From positions 248,001 to 312,000 of the forward strand of contig NZ_JAYREK010000001.1 in NCBI RefSeq assembly GCF_041908905.1: a DNA stretch of 64,000 bases, read 5' to 3'. Made by a program: the position numbers and the translations under genes. Shown one piece after another: positions 58,694 through 64,000 of the stretch (its first letter is position 1; each line of letters starts with the position of its first letter). The notes under the pieces were generated by a model, which made no database searches, was not told the DNA's origin, and worked only from the letters and a program-made list of their open reading frames with translations. The stretch comes from Zoogloea sp041908905 (lineage in GTDB: Bacteria > Pseudomonadota > Gammaproteobacteria > Burkholderiales > Rhodocyclaceae).

Positions 58694-59137
58694 TCAAGTG
58701 TTCTCGTTGAGATTCACACGCGCGGCGAGCTCGGCGCGGGCCTCGGCGGCACCGGCGGGGTTCTCGGCGAGCAGCGCCCGGCACTGGCGTTCGAGCATGC
58801 CGATCTCGTCGAGCACCGCCGCGATGTCCTCGCGCTGCTGCTCGAAGGCACGCCGCCGCACATCGAGCACGTCCATGAAGCGCCGCAGCTGGGGCACCGA
58901 GTTGCGCACGCCGTCGTACATGCCGATCAGCTCGCCGATCTCGGCCAGCGACAGGCCGAGGCGCTTGCCGCGCAGGATCAGGCGCAGGCTGGTGCGGTCG
59001 CGCTTGGAGTAGATGCGCTTGCTGCCGGCACGCTCCGGCGAGAGGAGGCCTTCACCCTCGTAGAAACGGATCGCCCGCGGGGTGATCCCGAACTCGCGGG
59101 CGAGATCGCTGATGGTGTAGGTTTGCGGCTGGCTCAT
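58694..59137 (-). CDS. liuR: MerR-type regulator LiuR
   Basis: A 147-aa MerR-family regulator with the winged helix TYTISDLAREFGITPRAIRFYE at the N-terminus and a long coiled coil (AFEQQREDIAAVLDEI), ending in an acidic-Asn tail. LiuR controls branched-chain amino acid degradation in many proteobacteria. The short C-terminus without cysteines fits LiuR more than metal sensors. It is the first gene of the liu cluster, and its own operator lies just after it, ahead of liuA. Confidence 0.9.
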   Translation of the reverse strand: MSQPQTYTISDLAREFGITPRAIRFYEGEGLLSPERAGSKRIYSKRDRTSLRLILRGKRLGLSLAEIGELIGMYDGVRNSVPQLRRFMDVLDVRRRAFEQQREDIAAVLDEIGMLERQCRALLAENPAGAAEARAELAARVNLNENT

Positions 59138-59246
59138 GGATCGGACCGGGCGGCTGCCCGTCAGCGGTCGGAAAGCGGGCGAGTTAATCAGATTTCGCAG
59201 GCGCGGGCAACGCGCCACGAAGACACGACAACAATCAGGAGAACCG

Positions 59247-60269
59247 ATGCACGCGCAACTGGAATACCCCTTCCCCACCCTGCCCGCCCCCGGCGAGACC
59301 CTCGAGGTCGCCCCGGGCGTGCACTGGATCCGGATGACCCTGCCCTTCGCCCTCAACCACATCAACCTGTGGCTGCTCGACGACGGCGAGGGCGTGGCGA
59401 TTGTCGACACCGGCTACGACCTCGACAGCACCCGCGAGGCCTGGGACGCCATCCTCGCCCGGGTCGGCCGGCCGGTGACGCGCATCATCGTCACCCACTA
59501 CCACCCGGACCACCTGGGCCTCGCCCAGTGGCTGTCCGAGCGCAGCGGCGCCCGGGTGTGCATGAGCCACGGCGAATTCCTCGCCGGCTACGCCGTCTGG
59601 AACGGCCTGCCCGGCTACAACGAGACCGACATGGTGGCCCAGTTCCGCCGCAACGGCCTCGACGAGGCGCGCTGCCAGGCCTTCATGACCCGCGGCAACG
59701 CCTACCGGCGCGGGGTGCCCTCGCTGCCGCCGAGCTACCGGCGCCTCTACGAGGACGACCGCCTCGCCATCGGCGGGCGCGAGTGGCGCGTGATCACCGG
59801 CCGCGGCCACTCCCCCGAGCACTGCTCGCTGTACTGCGCGGAGGCCGGCGTACTGATTTCGGGTGACATGCTGCTGCCGCGGATCTCCACCAACGTCAGC
59901 GTTTTCGCGGTCACGCCGGATGACGATCCGCTAGGCCGTTTCCTGGCTTCGATCCGCGGGTTCGAGCAGTTGCCTGAAACATCTCTCGTGCTACCATCCC
60001 ACGGTAGTCCGTTCCGTAACATCGGGCTGCGCGTGGCGCAACTCGTCGAACACCACGACGCCCGGTGCACGGAATTGCTTGCGGCCTGTGCCGAAGCCCG
60101 CAGCGCCGGGGATGTGCTCAGCACGCTCTTCCCGCGCGAGCTGGACACGCATCAGGTCATGTTTGCCATGGGAGAAGCGATCGCCCACCTCAACCATCTC
60201 GAGCACAAGGGAGACGTGCGCCGGATCGAGGGGGTTGATGGCATTGTCCGTTTCGTCAAAAGCAATTAA
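59247..60269 (+). CDS. MBL-fold metallohydrolase, lactonase/hydrolase type
   Basis: A 340-aa metallo-beta-lactamase-fold enzyme. The metal-binding THYHPDHLGLAQWL lies near residue 80, with HSPEHCSLYC near 190 and GDMLLP near 207 giving further ligands. Beyond the fold are a helical C-terminal domain and a linker. It is often found upstream of phaC in betaproteobacteria, so it may handle an acyl-CoA or hydroxyacyl ester in polyhydroxyalkanoate metabolism. phaC begins 16 bp downstream. Confidence 0.85.
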   Translation: MHAQLEYPFPTLPAPGETLEVAPGVHWIRMTLPFALNHINLWLLDDGEGVAIVDTGYDLDSTREAWDAILARVGRPVTRIIVTHYHPDHLGLAQWLSERSGARVCMSHGEFLAGYAVWNGLPGYNETDMVAQFRRNGLDEARCQAFMTRGNAYRRGVPSLPPSYRRLYEDDRLAIGGREWRVITGRGHSPEHCSLYCAEAGVLISGDMLLPRISTNVSVFAVTPDDDPLGRFLASIRGFEQLPETSLVLPSHGSPFRNIGLRVAQLVEHHDARCTELLAACAEARSAGDVLSTLFPRELDTHQVMFAMGEAIAHLNHLEHKGDVRRIEGVDGIVRFVKSN

Positions 60270-60284
60270 CCAGGAGAGCCCATA

Positions 60285-62111
60285 ATGGCTGCGCCCGAAA
60301 GAGAAGCTGCAAAATCCGAACTGCCGGATCCCAAAGAAGTCGCCAAGACCTACGCCGAAGTTGCACAACGGGCCTCCAAGCTGCTGTCCGACCACATCCA
60401 GAAGCAGGTCAAGAAGGGCATCAGCGCCCCCGCCGACGAGCTCGGCATCGCCCAGGCCTTCATGGACATGATGGGCAAGCTGCTCGCCAACCCCTACCGT
60501 CTCGCCCAGGCCCAGATGAACCTGGTGTGGGATTACTTCTCCCTGTGGCAGCACTCGATGATGCGCTTCTCGGGCATGACCCCGAGCGCACCGATCGCCG
60601 CCCCCGAAAAGAGCGACAAGCGCTTCAAGGACGAAGAGTGGCAGGAGCACTTCCTGTTCGACTTCATCAAGCAGTCCTACCTGATCACCGCCCGCCACAT
60701 CCACGACACCGTGTCGTCGGTGGACGGCCTGGACGACCAGACCCAGAAGAAGGTCAACTTCTACACCCGTCAGTACATCGACGCGCTGTCCCCGTCCAAC
60801 TTCGCGCTGACCAACCCGGAAGTCTTCCGCGAGACGGTCAAGACCCACGGCCAGAACCTGATCAAGGGCCTCAACAACCTGCTGCGCGACGTCGAAGAGG
60901 GTGACGGCAGCCTGCGCGTCAAGATGACCGACACCACCGCCTTCGAGCTGGGCAAGAACGTCGCCACCACGCCGGGCAAGGTCGTCTTCCAGACCGACAT
61001 GATGCAGCTGCTGCAATACACGCCGAGCACCCCGGACGCCCTCAAGCGCCCGCTGCTGATCGTGCCGCCGTGGATCAACAAGTTCTACATCCTCGACCTG
61101 CGCGAGAAGAACTCCTACATCAAGTGGTGCGTCGACCAGGGCCACACCGTCTTCGTGATCTCCTGGGTCAACCCGGATGAGCGCCTCGCCGAGAAGAGCT
61201 TCGACTCCTATCTGCTCGAAGGCACCATGGCCGCCGTCGACGCCATCGTCGAGCAGACCGGCGCCAAGGAAATCAACGCGGCCGGCTACTGCCTGGGCGG
61301 CACCCTGCTGGCCACCACCCTGGCCTACATGGCCGCCAAGAAGGACAAGCGGATCGCCTCCGGCACCTTCTTCACCACCATGACCGACTTCGCCGAGCCG
61401 GGCGAGCTGTCCGTCTTCATCGACGAAGGCCAGATCAACAGCCTCGAGAAGAAGATGTTCGAGCGCGGCTACCTCGAAGGCTCCGAGATGGCCGGCACCT
61501 TCAGCATGCTGCGCGCCAACGACCTGATCTGGTCCTTCGTGGTGAACAACTACCTGATGGGCAAGGATCCGTTCCCCTTCGACCTGCTGTTCTGGAACTC
61601 CGATTCCACCCGCATGCCGGCGAAGATGCACAGCTTCTACCTGCGCAACATGTACCTCAAGAACCTGCTCAAGGAGCCGGGTGGCATCGAGGTTGCAGGC
61701 GTGCCCATCGACCTCTCCAAGATCAAGGTCCCGACCTACTTCATCTCCGCGATCGAAGACCACATCGCCCCGTGGAAGAGCACCTACTCCGGCGCCCTCA
61801 ACTTCGGTGGTGACGTGCGCTTCGTGCTGGGTGGCTCCGGCCACATCGCCGGCATCGTCAACCCGCCGGCGGCCAACAAGTACGGCTACTGGACCTACGC
61901 GGGCAGCAAGCTGCCGGCCACCGCCGACGAGTTCTTCGCCGCCTCCGAGCAGCAGCCGGGCTCCTGGTGGACCGACTGGCAGGCCTGGCTGCTGGCCCAG
62001 GACAACGCCAAGGTGCCGGCCCGCGACCCCGTCAAGGGCAAGCTGAAGGTCCTCGAAGACGCCCCGGGCTCCTTCGTCAAGGCCCGCCTCGGCGCCCCGG
62101 AAGCCGCGTAA
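60285..62111 (+). CDS. phaC: Class I poly(3-hydroxyalkanoate) synthase PhaC
   Basis: PhaC polymerises (R)-3-hydroxyacyl-CoA, mainly hydroxybutyryl-CoA, into storage polyester granules. The 608-aa enzyme has the long class I N-terminal domain and an alpha/beta core. The nucleophile Cys lies in the lipase-like box GYCLGGTLLATT near residue 335, the Asp in FISAIEDHIAPWKS and the general base His in GGSGHIAGIVNPP near 520. A terminator follows. Confidence 0.97.
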   Translation: MAAPEREAAKSELPDPKEVAKTYAEVAQRASKLLSDHIQKQVKKGISAPADELGIAQAFMDMMGKLLANPYRLAQAQMNLVWDYFSLWQHSMMRFSGMTPSAPIAAPEKSDKRFKDEEWQEHFLFDFIKQSYLITARHIHDTVSSVDGLDDQTQKKVNFYTRQYIDALSPSNFALTNPEVFRETVKTHGQNLIKGLNNLLRDVEEGDGSLRVKMTDTTAFELGKNVATTPGKVVFQTDMMQLLQYTPSTPDALKRPLLIVPPWINKFYILDLREKNSYIKWCVDQGHTVFVISWVNPDERLAEKSFDSYLLEGTMAAVDAIVEQTGAKEINAAGYCLGGTLLATTLAYMAAKKDKRIASGTFFTTMTDFAEPGELSVFIDEGQINSLEKKMFERGYLEGSEMAGTFSMLRANDLIWSFVVNNYLMGKDPFPFDLLFWNSDSTRMPAKMHSFYLRNMYLKNLLKEPGGIEVAGVPIDLSKIKVPTYFISAIEDHIAPWKSTYSGALNFGGDVRFVLGGSGHIAGIVNPPAANKYGYWTYAGSKLPATADEFFAASEQQPGSWWTDWQAWLLAQDNAKVPARDPVKGKLKVLEDAPGSFVKARLGAPEAA

Positions 62112-62134
62112 GCATCACACCCGCAACAATCCGG

Positions 62135-62158
62135 AAGGGGGCTTCGGCCCCCTTTTTC
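62135..62158 (+). terminator. Intrinsic terminator after phaC
   Basis: aagggggc, loop ttcg, gcccccttttt: an 8-bp GC-rich stem closed by a UUCG tetraloop and a T-run. It lies 24 bp beyond the phaC stop. Confidence 0.9.
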
Positions 62159-62186
62159 TTTTCATACCGCCCCTCGCCCCCGAACC

Positions 62187-62657
62187 ATGGCCACCTACGC
62201 CCTCGATACGCCGCTGCCCGCCGGGCTGCCGCTGGTCCTCGACACCAACGCCGTGCTGTCCCTGTGGATGTTCGAAGACCCTGCCCTCGCCCGGCTGCGC
62301 GCCGCCATCGAGGCGGGCGATTTCACGCTGTTCACCCGCGAGGACTGCCTCGGCGAGCTCGCCCGCGTGCTGGCCTACTCCCAGTTCAAGCAGACGCCCG
62401 AGCGCCAGGCGGAGATCGCCGCCGCCTACCGGGCCCGCTGCGTGGTGGTGGCACCCTGCGAGGCACCGGCCTGCGAACTCCCCGCCTGCCTCGACCGGGA
62501 CGACCAGAAGTTCCTCGAAGTGGCCCGCGACAGCGGCGCCCGCGCCCTCCTCACCCGCGACAAGCTGGTGCTGAAGCTCGGCCGCCGCCCGGTGATCGCC
62601 GCCCGCTTCGCCATCCTTACCCCCGAGCGCCTGCAAACAATGCTGCCCCAGTCATGA
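62187..62657 (+). CDS. PIN-domain RNase-toxin-like protein
   Basis: A 156-aa PIN-fold protein with acidic metal-binding positions: Asp in LVLDTNAVLSL near residue 18, Glu in EDCLGELARVL near 55, and Asp in CLDRDDQKFLE near 105. Such proteins are VapC-like ribonucleases of the COG1569 type. No antitoxin gene overlaps or precedes it, so it may be a solitary domain or a diverged housekeeping nuclease. It lies between the phaC terminator and mscS. Confidence 0.8.
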   Translation: MATYALDTPLPAGLPLVLDTNAVLSLWMFEDPALARLRAAIEAGDFTLFTREDCLGELARVLAYSQFKQTPERQAEIAAAYRARCVVVAPCEAPACELPACLDRDDQKFLEVARDSGARALLTRDKLVLKLGRRPVIAARFAILTPERLQTMLPQS

Positions 62658-62750
62658 AAACGGCGTGACGATGGCCTATCCTTGATGCCAGAGGCGTAGT
62701 CCGGCACCCGCCGGAGCGTCTCCGGCACACCACACTCGGGAGGCTTCATC

Positions 62751-63569
62751 ATGTCGTCGGCACTGAATTTCGATCTGGGCAATCTCGTCACCACCTACCT
62801 CATCCCGCTCGGCTGGAAGCTGGCCGGCGCGATCCTGCTGTGGATCGTCGGCGGCTGGGTGATCAACGTCGTCGGCAACCTGTCCAACCGCGGCATGACC
62901 CGCCAGAAGGTCGAGCCGACCCTGATCCGCTACATCGAGGCCACCCTGCGGGTGATCATGCGGATCGTGCTGGTGATCGTCATCCTGTCGGTGTTCGGCA
63001 TCGAGACGACCAGCTTCGCCGCGCTGCTGGCCGCCGCCGGCATCGCCATCGGTGCCGCCTGGAGCGGCCTGCTCGCCAACTTCGCGGCGGGGGCCTTCCT
63101 GATCATCCTGCGCCCCTTCAAGGTGGGCGACTTCATCAGCGGCGGCGGAGTCACCGGCACCGTACGGGAGATCGGCCTGTTCGCCACCACCATCGACCAG
63201 CCGGACAACGTGCTCACCACCATCGGCAACAACAAGCTGTTCTCCGACAACATCGTGAACTTCAGCGCCAACCCGTCCCGCCGGGTGGACCTCTTCGCCC
63301 AGATCGCCCACGGCGTCGACCCGCAGCAGGCGATGGCGCTGATCCGCGCGCGCATCGTGCAGATCCCCAACGTGCTGGCCAACCCGGCGCCGGACGTGGA
63401 GATCCTCGAGTTCAACGCCGCCGGCACCAAGCTGGTGGTGCGCCCCTACTGCCACAACGACCACTACTGGCAGGTCTATTTCGACACCAACAAGGCCATC
63501 GCCGAGGTCGGCGGCGCCAACGGCTGGCCGATTCCGGCGCCGCACCAGGTGCTGCGCCAGCCCGGCTGA
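62751..63569 (+). CDS. Small-conductance mechanosensitive channel (MscS type)
   Basis: A 272-aa MscS-family channel. The N-terminus has three helices; the pore helix is VFGIETTSFAALLAAAGIAI, with the Gly/Ala pattern of MscS TM3. The family block ANFAAGAFLIILRPFKVGDFI lies near residue 105, and LFATTIDQPDNVLTTIGNNK follows. It opens on hypo-osmotic shock to release solutes. Size is close to the minimal E. coli MscS. Confidence 0.95.
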   Translation: MSSALNFDLGNLVTTYLIPLGWKLAGAILLWIVGGWVINVVGNLSNRGMTRQKVEPTLIRYIEATLRVIMRIVLVIVILSVFGIETTSFAALLAAAGIAIGAAWSGLLANFAAGAFLIILRPFKVGDFISGGGVTGTVREIGLFATTIDQPDNVLTTIGNNKLFSDNIVNFSANPSRRVDLFAQIAHGVDPQQAMALIRARIVQIPNVLANPAPDVEILEFNAAGTKLVVRPYCHNDHYWQVYFDTNKAIAEVGGANGWPIPAPHQVLRQPG

Positions 63570-63603
63570 CACCCTCCCGCGCCCGCCCGGCGGCGGGCGC
63601 CTG

Positions 63604-64000
63604 TCATGCCTCGCCGGCCAGCCGCCGGCGCAGCGCCGCCAGGTAACGCAGGCCGATCGCCGCGCGGCTGCCGTACCACGACGCCATCTCGCCGTCCACC
63701 AGGCCGGCGGGACGGCCCGAGGCGGCCCGCACCTCGTCCACGTGGCGCTCCCGGAAGCGGTAGGGCTCCGACGACAGCAGCACCCGGTCCACCTCCGCCA
63801 GCCACGGCGCGTCCCACTCGAAGGCCGGGTAGCGCGGCTCGTCCAGCGGCGGCCAGCTATCCCAGCCGACGGTGGCGAGGGTCGCCGAAATGTAGGTGCT
63901 GCGGGCCACCGTCATCCAGGGCTCGCGCCAGATCAGGTAGAGGGCCTTCTCGCGGGGCAGGCTGGCGCCGGTCTGGCGCGCCTCGTCGAGGGCCGCCAGC
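63604..64000 (-). CDS. BtuF-like helical-backbone metal receptor, partial
   Basis: The C-terminal 131 codons of a substrate-binding protein continue beyond the window. The visible part starts LAALDEARQTGASLPREKAL, then YLIWREPWMTVARSTYISATLATVGWDSWPP and VLLSSEPYRFRERHVDEV, typical of cobalamin/iron-chelate binding proteins of the BtuF group. In complete relatives the preceding half carries the signal peptide and first lobe. The usual ABC permease partner is not in the window. Confidence 0.8.
   Translation of the reverse strand, partial: LAALDEARQTGASLPREKALYLIWREPWMTVARSTYISATLATVGWDSWPPLDEPRYPAFEWDAPWLAEVDRVLLSSEPYRFRERHVDEVRAASGRPAGLVDGEMASWYGSRAAIGLRYLAALRRRLAGEA

Noticed and set aside
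58640..58700. Long coding extension of liuR to 58640
   Set aside because: The stop at 58694 is real; the bases after it form a palindrome and promoter region, not a frame.

Overview
The window is a high-GC proteobacterial chromosome segment. Its gene content points to a betaproteobacterium, probably of the Rhodocyclales (Azoarcus, Thauera or Zoogloea relatives). The clues are the gshA type fused in order to gshB and a sugar-permease-free PTS (EIIA-Man, HPr, EI), a class I PHA synthase, a PEP-CTERM protein, a DUF3460 protein and a liu leucine-degradation cluster. This placement is inferred from gene families; no marker rRNA is present.

Layout. 1-520: the 3' remnant of an IS256-family transposase, a strong hairpin terminator and tRNA-Gly(CCC). 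613-9938: thiS-thiG, trmB, a drug-type MFS exporter, a YejK-type nucleoid protein, dgkA, a hydrolase, a flavin reductase, mutY, an exonuclease/GIY-YIG fusion and a DUF3460 protein. 9987-18978: the spoT-rpoZ-gmk-yicC group, a Ser/Thr kinase with its PP2C phosphatase, then rph-rdgB-hemW. 19005-24203: an accessory island of lower GC with a PLD-like gene, a truncated HigA-like antitoxin, three attC sites, a class-1-like attI site and four minus-strand cassette genes. It is followed by a conserved hypothetical gene and about 320 bp of 21-bp dyad repeats. 24204-36187: a GNAT protein, a solitary adenine methylase, gshA-gshB-apbE-eptA-like-PTS, then metX-metW under a SAM-II riboswitch. 36266-46988: a PEP-CTERM protein, a SARP-like regulator, an RNase H protein, an ACP-acyl-AMP ligase-PlsC fusion with its MFS partner, a NusG-II/Gx transporter pair, rapZ, an MBL hydrolase and twin DUF1289 proteins. 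47044-59137: the liu cluster (liuE, acyl-CoA synthetase, liuD, liuC, liuB, several small enzymes, liuA, liuR) with a perfect palindromic operator. 59247-64000: an MBL hydrolase, phaC, a PIN protein, an MscS channel and the end of a BtuF-like receptor gene.

The most notable system is the integron remnant at 20230-22190. Its attI region shares a 20-base block with attI1 of class 1 integrons as I remember it. The cassettes are correctly oriented, and stop codons of three cassette genes lie inside attC ends, but no integrase gene lies beside it. The first cassette carries two translationally coupled genes, a TIR-like (ThsB/DUF1863-type) protein and a two-helix membrane protein of DUF4231/SLATT type, which together look like an anti-phage module.

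Other points worth attention are the 21-bp array of CCATC-n5-GATGG dyads, the complete promoter, SAM-II aptamer and terminator before metX, the ACP-ligase-PlsC fusion coupled to an MFS gene (an arrangement reminiscent of LplT/Aas), a GNAT-carbonic anhydrase fusion inside the liu cluster, and a 57-codon gene at 15969-16142.
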